This document shows positions 21,199 to 32,467 of a stretch of 64,000 nucleotides of DNA, in pieces. The stretch lies in contig CM066294.1 of assembly GCA_033816765.1 (NCBI GenBank), forward strand, positions 2,542,001-2,606,000. Direction: 5' to 3'. A model generated the notes under the pieces. The model made no database searches and had not been told where the DNA came from. It was given only the letters and a program-made list of their open reading frames with translations. The translations under genes were made by a program, and so were the position numbers. Every line of letters begins with the position of its first letter. The stretch's first letter is position 1. This stretch comes from Nothopassalora personata. Lineage: Eukaryota; Ascomycota; Dothideomycetes; Mycosphaerellales; Mycosphaerellaceae.

Positions 21199-24020
21199 AT
21201 ACGACCTCCGTCGATACTTAAGGACATCTTAATTGACCTTATGGAATTCGATGTAGGGTACAATAGGGATCGATATACCTTCCATGCTAGCGATAAGGAT
21301 ATAGGACTTCAATTCAACTGGAATTTTCCTCGAAGAACCTAGGAGAACGTAATAGAGGCATATCTAGAACTTATAAGTTTCATTCGATCCATTCGATCCT
21401 TTGGAAGGTTACTTACCGTACTGTATTTAGATAACGATAAGGCCTACGGGGTAGTATTTAAGTCTTAGCTACTAAGAGACGGGGTTACTTAGAAACTAAC
21501 TGCCCCCTATGTGCCCGCTTAGGACCTAGTAGAAATATCCGGAAAGCACTTAATCATTACTACTAGGGCATTGACATTATTAGTAGGCCTACCTTTAAAC
21601 CTATAGCCTAAGATCGTCTTAATAGCTGCTTACCTTATAAATAGAACACCATCTAAGAAGTTAGGCTAGAGGACCCTATTTAACGCTACTACGGGCATTA
21701 AGCTAAGCCTTGCTCACATCTATAAAATAGGTTCTAGGGCATACGCTTATAAGACGAATAAGAAAGAACGCCCACGCGCCCATAAAATGGATTCTCGATG
21801 CCATATCGGTTACTTAGTTGGATTTGAAGGTTACAACATCTACCGAATCTAGATACTATCCTATAGACAAGTTATAAGATCCAGGGATGTCACCTTTAAT
21901 AAGAAGTTAAGGTACGAGGGCCTGTACGACGTTAACCTCGGACTAGCTATTTAAGACAACGAGAGACTTCTATGTGTCGTAGAACCTCTAAGGCTAGCCT
22001 ATAAGGGACAATTTGAGGAATTGCTATTAACAATTAACCTTTCGACTAACCCTTAAGCTCAGGGGGTGGGGGACAGTATACCTTAAGAAGAGGTAGATAA
22101 GGAAATCCCATATAATAATCCGATTGAAATGAGGGAATCGGAATTTAATCATTAATAGATACACCCCTAAACTTTGCAACCAGATCCGTAAATAGGTCTA
22201 GAAACCCAACTCCAGCTATTTAGACCATTCGTTCCTCTAGGGGATACATATAAGTTAAGAGGATTAATTAGACCTAGACCTAAAACTCTAGACTCTAAGG
22301 ATACCTACGACACAATCTATTAGAATAAGAAACCGAGGTACGACGAAGAACGAGTACACTCGATTCTTACTATTAAGAGGATCAAAGTCTTAGCTACTCT
22401 CTCGAAGGGACCTTAAGAGAGTAATACCTTAACTATATCGTCTAAAATAACCGGAATAGGGAACACACTACCCCCTAAACTAAAGCGATAGAAGGACCTT
22501 AACACATACCCTTATAGGGAAGCATTTAGGGCAGTAAGTGTTAAAGAATTTAAGAAGTAATTCACGACAAACACCCTGTCTTAGTGTAATAAGGTCGAAG
22601 TAGCAGGACACCCGATAACGTTAATAACTTAGGTATAGAAATACAAGCTCAATTAAAACGCAGAACTCCTAAAATGCAAGGCTCGAGTATACGCTCGAGG
22701 CGATCAAAAGGACGCTATAGGGGAAACCTACGTAGCAACCCTTCATGTAAGACTCTTTAGGTATATAATAGCCCTAGTGGCCTATTTTGATCTTAAGATA
22801 CTGTAGATGGACGCCGTAAACGCGTTTCTCAATGCCCCTATACTATCGCTAGTATATATGTATGCCCCTAAAGGATTTAAGAAGGAAGGAAAACTTCTAA
22901 GGTGCTATAAAGCCCTTTACGGATTTAAGGAGTCCCCTCTACTATAGTATTTAGAGCTTAAAAACACCCTTAACGACCTCGGCCTATCTAAAGTTACGGA
23001 CTATCTCTTTATTAATAGGGAATTTTTAGTTATAGTTTTCTTCTATGTGGATAATATTTGCTTCACTTAGCCCTTAAAATCCAAATTAAGAGCTAAGGAG
23101 CTTATTTAAGAACTAACTAACAAATACGAGATAAAGGTAATAGGACCTATTAAATAGTTCTACGGGATTCACATCACTCGCAATCGTTAATAGCGGATCC
23201 TTAAACTTAACTAGAAGGCCTATATCGAGAAGATTAGTTATCGCTACGGTATCTTAAGACCGGAGAAGAGGATTAAAACTCCCCTACTAGGGGGATATGT
23301 CGGCCTTAGAAATGAACTTTAGGCTACTACGGGAGAGATTAACGTTTATAGGTCCTAAGTAGGATCGGTAAACTTCGTAGCAGTGGAAACGCGCCCTAAT
23401 ATATCCTTTTTAGTCTCTCTTCTTTCTTAGCACCTAACTAACCCTACAAAGGAGGCTCTTAGGGCAGTAAGACACTTGATTTAATACCTTCTCTATACTA
23501 CGGATTATTCGATTAAGTACTACGGCCTACCTAAACCCTCGGACTCAACGCTACTAGAATTCTACAGGGCCTTAGATGCCTCATTTTCCGACGACAAGGA
23601 AACTCGTAGATTAAGTAAGGCCTTTGTCTTTTTCCTTTTTAAGGGGATTATCGACTAGAGAGCAGTTAAGTAGGGAATAGTCACGAAATCAAGCACTAAA
23701 TTAGAGCTGTATACCCTTAGTTACGCCGCCTTAGAGGTCCTATAGTAGGATAGGCTTTTTAGTGTAGTTACCCTTAAATTGGAGAATCGGATACTACTAT
23801 ACTGTAATAACTAGTAGACCATAAGGATTGTTAAGACCCTAAATGGCAGAATTAATACTAAGATGAGGCATGTAGACGTCTAACAATGCTAGCTTAGGGA
23901 ACAGTACTAAGTAGGACGTCTTAAAATTAGCTAGATAAGGACATAGGAGATAGCCGCGGACGGTCTAACTAAGGTCCTAACTCCTTAACAGCACTAGCGG
24001 TTTGTTAATTACCTCAATTT
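21199..24020 (+). pseudogene. Copia A pol remnant: integrase core, RT, RNase H
   Basis: The frame opens inside integrase (DLMEFDVGYNRDRYTF near 21236-21284) and continues to RT with VAYFDLKI, DAVNAFLNAP (near 22809-22838) and GFKEGKLLRCYKALYGFKES (near 22873-22935, one residue apart). The catalytic box reads FFYVDN (near 23040-23058). RNase H follows with TKSSTKLELY (near 23685-23715). Copia families normally have YVDD; here the last D is N. TAG and TAA codons interrupt the frame. Confidence 0.85.
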
Positions 24021-24433
24021 AGGAGATTAGCAAATAGGCATACCCTCGCTTTAATAGCTAGGGGGTGCTATCTTCACTTCACTTCTAAAATAAACACTCG
24101 CAATTCATTTAGCTAGGGGCTAAGGACACCCTACCTTTGTAACTAGAGAGGACTAAAGGACTTCTAAGAATAATATAAGGCCTACAACTCGTAGCAAAGC
24201 TTACCTAACGGTTATACGCACTTATAACGTAATAACCTTACATGCTTAGCGCAAATATAGCCTATATCTAATTTCTTAATCCTTCTAGCAACCCTCTCTT
24301 TTACAATCTACTTCGCACCGCCGTTAATCTCCTTACTAGGTAGCCCCTTAGCTTAGTTAGTTACCCTTTAACTACTATACTAGGGTACGACTACATCCTA
24401 GAACACTAGAACATAAGCATTAGAACCCTTAAA

Positions 24434-25367
24434 ATGGAGCCCATTTTAGAAGTTGAGACACCTATACTACTTGATTTAGGTCTAGTCGAGCCTAAGAACG
24501 CGCCACCTCTACTAACCACACCTAAAGAAGAACCCTTAAACCCTAGAAACAAGTCCTCTATATCTATTAAAGAATTCTAACAACTCCTTAAGGCGAGCTA
24601 GGAGATGGGCTACGAGTCCGATACTAAGCCGTATAGTAGCCTAAGAAAGAAGTACGGGGCAAAGAAGACCCCTATAAAAGAGGTATTAGAGGAGAAGCAA
24701 AAGGCTTAGAATAAGGCGCATAAGGACTCTAAGTAGAAGAGCTAACTCCGAAACTACGTCTACAGGTCACTTAGGACCCTCGCTAAAGGACGAAAACCTC
24801 GCCTCCCTAAATTTAACCTTAGAGAGAAAAATAAGGCCTTTAAGCCTATCCTTAGACTTATTAAGCAATTCTTAGGCATCCGTAGCGACCTTAGTTACGA
24901 TTCTAGGGTAGAAATTAACAAGCAGTCCCTAGATTGGTATAAGAGTACTACTCTAGGAAATGAGGATTATATACCTACCTATAACATTAATAACCTTACT
25001 AAGCTGCTTTAGGGTAGAAATTAACAAGCAGTCCCTAGATTGGTATAAGAGTACTACTCTAGGAAATGAGGATTATATACCTACCTATAACATTAATAAC
25101 CTTACTAAGCTGCTTTAGGGTATTTAATAGAGCATAATTAAGTCTACTCTAAAGAAGGGAATAGCCTCTAAGAAGAGAGAGGCACCCTAAGACGAAGAAA
25201 CTAATAAAGAGGAAACCCCGAAAAAGAAGATAAAGGGTACTATTACTAGTTAGGAGGGAGTTATCGAAGACCTTATCTATAAAGTTAAGGGTAACATAAA
25301 CAAGGTTATAAAGGATATAAAGGTCCTTAGCGCTAAGATCACTCTACTTAGTTCCTATGTAGAGTAA
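24434..25367 (+). pseudogene. Extra 3' frame of Copia A (unknown protein), broken by a duplication
   Basis: The ATG at 24434 and the stop at 25365 match the frame at 57970-58797 in Copia B. Total length differs by exactly the 106 bp tandem duplication, which shifts the frame. The predicted product is lysine-rich and charged, with no signal peptide or membrane segment. It lies between RNase H and the 3' LTR, where env-like genes sit in other elements. I do not recognise it. Confidence 0.65.
24905..25116 (+). repeat. 106 bp tandem duplication in Copia A
   Basis: Two apparently identical 106 bp units begin at 24905 and 25011, and each starts with AGGGTA. A third AGGGTA follows at 25117. Copia B has one unit only (58443-58549 region). 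The AGGGTA microhomology at the ends points to replication slippage or unequal exchange. Confidence 0.93.
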
Positions 25368-25374
25368 GGGGGTG

Positions 25375-25623
25375 TGTAAAGCGCTAGGATAATGCATGGA
25401 TAGCAGGTTTTAAGGGTGACATAACCTAATTAAGTGTGGTAATTACTTGTCCTTAGGAAATGAGATTAGGCACCTAAATTACAGGGATTAAGGGCCTCTT
25501 ATTAAAAGAAGACTTATATAAGCACCTTAAGGGTGCTACTACTTGTAATAAACATGGTTTTTCATACCCTGATTTCCAGACTTAATACCCTAGTTCCAAA
25601 CTTCCATCTCCACTAGTTTCACA
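25375..25623 (+). repeat. 3' LTR of Copia A (249 bp)
   Basis: It begins TGTAAAGCGC and ends CTAGTTTCACA, the same length as both LTRs of Copia B. It contains a TATA-like TTATATAAGC and is preceded by the purine tract GAGTAAGGGGGTG. Its 3' end marks the left edge of the gene island, where composition changes abruptly. Confidence 0.93.
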
Positions 25624-26575
25624 GAATGTCAAGGCTGACTAGCTGGGAGCGATCATCATTGCGGTAAATGTATGTCATCCGTGCGGTCGGCCACAGCCTA
25701 AAGCATTTCTTATCGACCTTCATGTGTCCATCCTGCTTTTCTTCTCTCCCAAGCTGGACATTTCGATTCTGTATTGTCTGAGTGTTGCTCTTCTCATAAT
25801 CTACCTATTCCAATCTAGCGCCACAGGGCTGGGACCCGGCTGGTCTACTCTCCGACGCAGGCAGCCTTCAGAATCAGACCAACTTTCTGACAATGCAAGT
25901 CTGGACACCCGATTGCAGGTCAACGCATGTGGAGGCAACGGAAATACATGAGGGCACCTTTCACCGAATGAACCCAGATTCCGAAGATGCACGCAACGAT
26001 TTTTTGAGGCCGGGACCGGACCTGTCTGATTCGGAATCGAGGCAACCAAGCCAGTTCTCCGCAATCGAACTTACCGAAATCACTGATATTGAGCCAACAA
26101 AAGCGATCATGTCAACTTTCGAGGACTATGACGAGGTCAAGCAATGTCGCGCGGACAGAGCCTTGTACAGCAAAGCGATTGCGACCGTCATGGATTGGTT
26201 TGTGCCATGCGTGGGCTGCAGGCGGAAAGGATGAGGCCACCGGATGCATCCAGTGGCTCGGATTATGTGGCGTACACGTAGTTGGTTATACCGACACCGC
26301 CGTCCAGTGTCCTACAAGCTGGGTGATCTGGGATTTGATGCGCAGTGGCTGTGACGTGCACGTTGTCAATCATGCCGGCCGTTGCGTGGACGATCCATGA
26401 CCTTCAACGTGTCCGGCTAGCTGAATGATGCTGGCGGTTGGATGACCGCTTGCCATATGCTTGTGCGCTTGAAAGCCAGCACATCAGTGAGATATAAACC
26501 CTTCCCAAAGACCGCTCGATTCCTGCTGCCCCTCTCATCGACCAAGATCGTAATTGAACGGTCAAGATCAGAAAC
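25624..26575. other. Left edge of gene island, no supported gene
   Basis: Normal base composition returns here. Short open frames exist on both strands, the longest plus-strand one at 25893-26234 (113 codons, ending CVGCRRKG). None has a recognised domain or a clear exon structure. The last about 150 bp probably hold the promoter of the secreted-protein gene at 26576. Confidence 0.5.
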
Positions 26576-27810
26576 ATGGCTTACAAGCTGAAGCTTCTGG
26601 TGCTCAGCACATTGATGCTGTCTAGCACAGTATTGGCAGCTCCGCCCCTTGATCGTCGAGGTAATATCCAAAGGAGACCAAACCCAAAGGCGCAGACTAC
26701 CTGCAGCGTGGAATCACATCGCGGCGGATGGGCTATATACAAGATATGGATAGCCAAGCCACTATGATCTGTATCCAGGATGGAAGCCCAAAGATATGCC
26801 AGGGCCACAGCTGAACTCAAGACGACCCAGCACTGTTGGCAAGACGAGCTACAAGGCCGCTCCAACTACGCCTGTCTTGCCACGTGCGGACGCCGGACCA
26901 TCTACTAACGCAGTCTCCGAGACCTCTTGCAACACCTGGAACGGCCGCGACCGAAGCTCCAACACCAAGGCCTTGATACATGGTCACAACACCAAGCACG
27001 GCTGGACAAAGGTCAGCCCCAACTTCGGAAAGCGTCCTAGCAAAAAGACCATCGATGCTGCCAAGAAGAGTCTCAAGCAGCACGGCTGGAAGATCTCTGA
27101 ATGGAACGTGAAGACTCCAGGTTCGATCCCTATTCTTCTCAAGCCGATGACGGAGCCTCAGATCCAGGGCATGTCCCAGGGCTTGGAACAAGCATGGCCA
27201 GGACGACGTTTCACGTGCATTCACGCTCCTCATGGCGGAGGTCTTGAGAAAGGTAGAGGACTCTCGGAGCTGCCCAGTGGGTTGCGTTATACGCCGAATT
27301 ATAAGACTTTACTGTATCCGGGTCGGCCGTCCAGGACAAGCCAGCGTCCAAATTCGACCTAAAGGCCCCCGGCACCGCGGAAGACGACAAATATGCCTCG
27401 GTCAATAGCGTCGTAGCGGAGAGCTCAAGCGCCACGGGCAGAAAGAGCCACAAGGCTGAATGCAGCGTTTTCGAGGACCCGAATGGCACAGGCGCGAGCT
27501 GTATTTTGAACACAGTATACCGATGCAGTCGCAGCATGCCGTAACAGCTGAGAATAATCTCAAAAAGGTTAGTGGGGCGTCGTTCAACCAAGAACTTCCA
27601 TGCTAACATTGTCTACCGTAGGCTGCCTGGGTGATAACGACCTGGAGAGTCAAGAAAATGCGCAGCACGGAGACAGTGCAAGTCCTGTTCCAGACCGATG
27701 TCGGCTTCTCGCCCGAGATCAACGAGGCCCTGGCGAGTATGTGTTTTGGTGTGCAATTGGACGTCAACTGCCAATTGTCGAAGCGGAAGGATCAGGACAA
27801 CGAGGTCTGA
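26576..27810 (+). CDS. Putative small secreted protein, exon structure provisional
   Basis: The ATG at 26576 opens a typical signal peptide (MAYKLKLLVLSTLMLSSTVL, then AAPP) followed by a basic segment DRRGNIQRR. A 46 bp intron (about 26708-26753, GT-AG) would join it to a long frame running to about 27252, with SYKAAPTTP, KRPSKKTIDAAKKSLKQHGW and GPFxxx-free basic stretches. The last intron is convincing: 27568-27621 has donor GTTAGT, branch TGCTAAC and acceptor CGTAG. It leads to a final exon 27622-27810 containing VLFQTDVGFSPEINEAL. Between 27252 and 27567 the frame needs another intron whose sites I cannot fix. No family recognised; a secreted effector-like protein is possible. It lies about 950 bp from the transposon edge. 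A decaying gene cannot be excluded. Confidence 0.42.
27568..27621 (+). other. Spliceosomal intron, strong consensus
   Basis: Donor GTTAGT, branch point TGCTAAC and acceptor CCGTAG lie in a 54 bp intron of phase 0. It links codons ending AAT CTC AAA AAG to GCT GCC TGG. It is the best evidence that a transcribed gene covers this area. Confidence 0.6.
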
Positions 27811-29006
27811 GGTGGTACTGTGGAAGCCAGCGTGTACAAGTTTTGCTTGTGCTTTGAGGGTGCTCTTGAGCGGCGATCTTTCTTGACATTACTGGCGCTT
27901 TGTACACTTGCTTTATTGCCATGCGTTCAACACCAGACTGACGAGGCTCCCACCATCGGTGTAGTAGAAAATAGCAACTGCGATAATAAAATACCAACCG
28001 ACACACATGCATCCTTCCACATAGTTCGCCTCTCCACCGCATGCAGCCCCTGCATCGGGAGCGTCACCCAGCAGTAAAACGATGCGTCCTCCAACCTCTG
28101 GACACCAGACGGAACAGTACATGTTCCAGGATGTTATCGTATTGCGCCATCTTGCTACCATCACATGTCTTGTTGTAAGTTCTGCGCAGTGACAGTGGCC
28201 AGGGCAATCTCGTCGCTATCTCCTGCTCTTCCTAATCGACTGTTTTGGCGTTGGGTTCGCGAGCTTCGGTGCGGCGGGTCGAGCGATGGTGCGAGAGAAT
28301 GCACAAGACTGGCTGCTGTGGTTGCTATCAGTAAGTACATAGCCTTTGATGCCGCGTTCGAGGGTCTCACAATGAGCGAAACTGGACCTTTGGGCCCGCT
28401 CGTCTGACGAGGGCGTCGATGCACTCTTTCCCGAGAAAGCAGTATTTGCACATCTTGATATATCGGGTATGCTGGTGGACTGTGATGCTGGTTCTTGATG
28501 GATGATGGATGCGGCGATGGCGGAGGTTCAAGCTGTGGACCTAGTTGCCTAGTTCTATTGTATTGGCCGTGGGTGAATGTTTAGGCACTAGCCGCGTTCC
28601 GTCACCTTGACTACTAACTACTCTTCTCACGAGCTCCATTGAAGCAGAATATCGTCCCCCTTTCGTCTGCTGGCGACGGTCCATGTCACACAATGTCGAG
28701 ACAGACGTTGCATCACTCGTTGATGCCGTCTTCCGCTTGTGCTCATCTCCGTACTGAACCTCCTGGATGAAGCAACATCATCAGACAGCATAGAGCGAGT
28801 CCAAGGATCAGATGGCGTGCTCGAGCAGGTCTCCATTGCCAGGCACACTTGCTTAAAGCAACAAAATAGTGGGTCTTCGATGCTCAACGATATGTATTCC
28901 ATATCTTCGCAGCGCCGCGAGGTTCGCCCAATGTGCCGACCGACTAGTTCTAACCTTGACTCCCAACGACTGCCTCTCACGGGATCAGGCTCTCCGAAGA
29001 CTCACC
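27811..29006. other. Intergenic region upstream of the MFS permease
   Basis: About 1.2 kb with no supported gene. Short frames on both strands overlap each other and show no domain. The right part is presumably the promoter and 5' leader of the permease at 29007. Confidence 0.5.
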
Positions 29007-30560
29007 ATGGCCTCCGAAAATATCTCACACGCTACCGCAGAGCCCAGCATCGATGCCAAGGGAGCACCTTCGCTACAGCAGACCGATATCGCACCACCAA
29101 ACAAAAGCGGCGCCGACGCAGCCCTCGACCTTCTCAAAAGCACCAATGGCCTCCCCCGCTGCCCGGACCCCAAGTCGGAGCACCGACTCAAACGCAAAGT
29201 CGACCTCTGGATCATGCCATTAATCTGCACCGTCTACTTCCTCCAATACATCGACAAAACCGCCATCTCCTACGGCAGCGTCACCGGCCTCCAAGAATCA
29301 GCACACCTCCACGGCGATCAGTTCAACTGGGTAGCATCAATCTTCTTCTTCGGCCAATTAGCCTTCGAGTTCCCCACCATCCGCCTCATCCAGCTCTTCC
29401 CGCTAGCCAAGTACGTCGCCTTTAACGTCACGGTGTGGGGAGCGATTCTTGCGTCGCTCGCGGCGTGCAAATCGTACGGGAGCCTCCTGGCGTGCCGGTT
29501 CTTGCTTGGAGCTGCCGAGGCCGCCATTGTGCCAGCTTGGGTTGTGTTCACGTCGCAGTGGTATACGAAGCAGGAGCAGGCTTTTCGGGTGGGGATATGG
29601 TTCTCAATGTGCGGCGTGGCGCAGATGTTTGGAGGCTATCTGGCGTACGGTGTTGCGGATCATGTTGGCGGGGATGTTCACGCCCCACTTCGTGGGTGGC
29701 AGATTATCTTCCTCTTCTTGGGACTCTTGACGGCTTTGGTCGGGATTAGCTTTTGGTTCGTCATGCCGGATTCTCCTGCGGTGGCTGGGTTCTTGTCTGA
29801 GGATGAGAAAGCGCTTCATGTTGAGCGTATCAGGCATAATGAGCAGGGGATTGGATCGAGGACGTTCAAGTGGGAGCAGTTCTGGGAGGCTTTGCAAGAT
29901 CCGATGACGTGGCTGTATGCTTTCTGGATCCTTGCGGCGAATATCCCGAATAGTATTGCGACCAGTTTTGGCAATATCTTGGTCAAGGGCATGGGCTATA
30001 CGAGCAAAGACTCCTTGCTGCTTGTAACGCCACTGGGCGCCTACGAGATTGTGGCCCTGGTTGGCCTTACCTATATCGCCATGAAGACAGATCAGCGCCT
30101 CTTCGCCAGTGTCGCTGGCCACATCCCCGCGATCGCTGGAGCCATCCTTATGGCAACCACAAACAAAGTCCCGGCCTTGATCGGGTACTACCTCAGCGGC
30201 GGCGTGCCTATCGGCTGGACAACGATCCTTGGTCTGCAGGCCTCGAATGTTGCGGGCAGCACGAAGAAGGTCACTGTGGCTTGCATAGGCACCATTGCCT
30301 ACACCATTGGCAACATCATCTCGCCACACACGTTCCAGGCGAAGGATGCCCCGAGGTACTTACCTGCCAAGATCTCGATTGTGATTTTGTACTTCCTCAT
30401 CACCATCGACCTTCTGGCTATGCGGTGGGTTTTCGCCAGGAGGAACAAGTTACGCGATCAAGCGCGTAGCGAGATGGGGGAGGCGTATGAGGTTGAGGAT
30501 GACCATGAGTTCCTGGATCTCACGGATCTGCAGAATAAGGAGTTCCGGTACGCGCTGTGA
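29007..30560 (+). CDS. MFS transporter, anion:cation symporter (Dal5/allantoate permease-like)
   Basis: A single exon of 517 codons. An upstream in-frame ATG exists at 28869, but 29007 has the better context (CTCACCATGG) and starts the usual hydrophilic N-terminus. About 12 hydrophobic segments follow. The first begins after RLKRKVDLWIMPLICTVYFL and contains DKTAISYGSVTG. The cytoplasmic N-half shows CRFLLGAAEAAIVPAWVVFT and WYTKQEQAFRVGIWFS, characteristic of the fungal anion:cation symporter family (Dal5, Tna1, Seo1 relatives), which imports allantoate, nicotinate or related carboxylates with protons across the plasma membrane. The C-terminal tail is acidic. The substrate cannot be read from sequence. 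The frame is intact with normal codon use, although transposons lie within 4 kb. Confidence 0.92.
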   Translation: MASENISHATAEPSIDAKGAPSLQQTDIAPPNKSGADAALDLLKSTNGLPRCPDPKSEHRLKRKVDLWIMPLICTVYFLQYIDKTAISYGSVTGLQESAHLHGDQFNWVASIFFFGQLAFEFPTIRLIQLFPLAKYVAFNVTVWGAILASLAACKSYGSLLACRFLLGAAEAAIVPAWVVFTSQWYTKQEQAFRVGIWFSMCGVAQMFGGYLAYGVADHVGGDVHAPLRGWQIIFLFLGLLTALVGISFWFVMPDSPAVAGFLSEDEKALHVERIRHNEQGIGSRTFKWEQFWEALQDPMTWLYAFWILAANIPNSIATSFGNILVKGMGYTSKDSLLLVTPLGAYEIVALVGLTYIAMKTDQRLFASVAGHIPAIAGAILMATTNKVPALIGYYLSGGVPIGWTTILGLQASNVAGSTKKVTVACIGTIAYTIGNIISPHTFQAKDAPRYLPAKISIVILYFLITIDLLAMRWVFARRNKLRDQARSEMGEAYEVEDDHEFLDLTDLQNKEFRYAL

Positions 30561-31513
30561 AGCTCAGACAGGAGATGGGTATGTCGACGTCAGCGATGCT
30601 CTAGATCGTGGCCGAGGGTATACCGGATCGCTGTTCGTGTAAAATCCATCATGCTGCAGATTTCTTCTTGTCTCTCGGCCAACCATAGAAAGTATGCCCA
30701 TACGACCCTGCCCATGTGTCAATTGTTATGTTGCCAAGGTATGTGATCGCCTCAAAATACACACTGCCTTCAACACTCATCTCCGTTCAGGTGGGCGATA
30801 TCGACCCTAGATGTCCGATGCTTCGGCCAGCAAGAAGATATGGGGAATGAATGCCCTTCGAAATTCCAACATTCACACGCACAGCGCGCTCATTTCAAGC
30901 CCTCGGTCCTCGTCTTTGTTGCCGCGCAGTGGGCTTGTCCCGGACCCACAGGTGGCGCCACAATCCCAGGACTGCGCCTTCAGGTACAGCTCGTTTCATC
31001 ATATACTCCAGAATTAGCCTAGAGATGATTGTTGGAAATTCGGCTTTTCGACGATCGTCTTCGCCCTGGGTGGCGCAATGGTAAGGCTCTTGCAACGTTG
31101 AGAACCGGTAGCGAAGGATACGGGCGTACGGCAAGGCTGTCTGTTGGGGAACACCGTTCTGGTAGCTGTTCAGGCAGCGGTGATCGTTTTGCTTCGGTTC
31201 TGCTCCATTCAAGCTGGTTTCGAGAATGGAAGGGGACCTGAGAGCACATATCCTTTGATTCATCCGACTCGATAACGAGCAGAGCGTATCGTCTCATATC
31301 CACTATAGAAATACAAAAAAGGTAACACCCTGTACGCGAACGCCTCATAATACTCCTCGCTCAATGCATTTCAGCAGCGCAGCGCATTTTAGTGTATCCC
31401 TCTCCATCCCAGACCCCGACTGCCGTATCATACATCTCCAGCAACCGAGCCTTCCCACCATCCACGCAAAGGTCAAGCCTATGGCTGGGATAGCTTGTCC
31501 CCCGCATCTTTCC
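30561..31513. other. Convergent intergenic region between MFS permease and tvp18
   Basis: Both neighbours end here (plus-strand permease, minus-strand tvp18), so it should contain their 3' untranslated regions. No gene supported. A tRNA-like start near 31070 was examined and rejected. Confidence 0.55.
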
Positions 31514-32140
31514 CTAGACAATCATCTGCGCAACCCCCTGCCCACCCAGCGTCTTACTACTCTGAAACTCCTGCCCCTTCACTCCCGCCAGAGCATAGAA
31601 CAGCGCCGCGAACAGCAGGACCACGGCCGCGGCAATCAAGCTGGTCGCTTTCGCGATGATCGAGAGCCATTGGAGCAGGGACATGACGCCGTAGATTGCG
31701 GCGCGCATGTAATTCGTCTCGAAGCGGCGGATGAAGGCGTCGAATTTCGGGGAGGTAGGGCAGATTCGGAGGAGGAGGGGGACTTCGATGAAGATTATGA
31801 CGAAGGAGCTGATGCTGTGGTGGGGTGTTAGTAAGGTGGTGGGGGAATGGGAGATTCAGGGGGCCTCACAGGCAGAAGACGCTGAAGAGGATCACGAGGT
31901 TGAAGTGGAAGATGTTGGCTATGCCGAGGGCGAAGCAGAGGACTATGCAGAGCACGCCGGTCCTGTGAGAGCCATGTCAGATGATGTGGTCTTCAAGCTT
32001 GCGTACTGGTGGTTGCATACCATTGTCCATATATACCTGCGAAACATTTCCCGTCAGCATGTAGATCTACGCGCCTGAGCATCGACCGAGGTATATCACT
32101 CACTAAAATTCCTCGACTTGAATTCTTCCGCGAGCGTCAT
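31514..32140 (-). CDS. tvp18: Golgi membrane protein Tvp18
   Basis: Four exons on the minus strand: 32104-32140, 32021-32036, 31870-31962 and 31514-31814. Together they make 447 nt and a 148-residue protein, the usual length of fungal Tvp18. The product starts MTLAEEFKSRNFSIYGQWTG and continues with IFIEVPLLLRICPTSPKF, RRFETNYMRAAIY and ends SSKTLGGQGVAQMIV, all hallmarks of Tvp18. This is a small four-helix membrane protein of late Golgi (Tlg2) vesicles. Hydrophobic segments lie near residues 18-40, 44-62, 88-105 and 108-128. Introns have donors GTGAGT, GTATGC and GTGAGG. Exon 2 is only 16 nt yet encodes the conserved SIYGQ stretch. The upstream region is cut by transposon K 326 bp from the ATG. 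Confidence 0.95.
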
Positions 32141-32465
32141 AGTGCTATCTCTCTCTCACAGCCTGCGGCTGTCTGTATCGTACAAGTGTGTGTCACTTCC
32201 TCTCGCGGTCGTTGTAGCGGAGGGAGCTTATTGACACCTCAGCTTTGTCGTCCTTTGGTCAGGGATATGCGATGTCCTGACGAAGACTGTATCCGCGACG
32301 TTCGTTCGTGTTTATGTGTACTCGTGATCAGGCAGCTGAATTGTCGGGCGAGTGTGGCATTGGTCAGATGTGCGTTGTTGCAGCGCCTCAATGGTTGCGA
32401 CTGACTTACAACAACATGCGTCGTCGCTACAGCTGGAGAAGTCGCAAGGTCTACGCTAGCGCGGT
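32141..32465 (-). promoter_or_regulatory. Remaining proximal promoter of tvp18
   Basis: Only about 325 bp of normal-composition DNA remain between the tvp18 start and the TA target of transposon K. A pyrimidine-rich run on the coding strand is not obvious, and no specific motif was identified. Anything further upstream is now 7 kb away beyond the insertion. Confidence 0.45.
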
Positions 32466-32467
32466 TA

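Larger units (their letters stand above)
21199..25623 (+). mobile_element. Ty1/copia element A, 5'-truncated
   Basis: From 21199 to its 3' LTR end at 25623 this is colinear with Copia B (54745-59053). It contains the integrase core, RT, RNase H, an extra 3' frame and a 249 bp LTR. The 5' LTR, gag, protease and the integrase start are missing. The cut falls exactly at the end of element E (21198), which suggests that E inserted here and the other half was lost or moved. Length differences from B are explained by a 9 bp repeat near 21390, one extra G near 24063, and a 106 bp tandem duplication. Confidence 0.92.

Noticed and set aside
28739..29425. 228-codon plus-strand frame overlapping the permease start
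   Set aside because: Low-complexity alternate frame of the permease gene; the permease frame has a family match and a good start context.
31070..31150. tRNA-like start (GGGTGGCGCAATGG) with an A-box-like motif
   Set aside because: No B box at the right distance and no 3' strand to pair with the acceptor stem.
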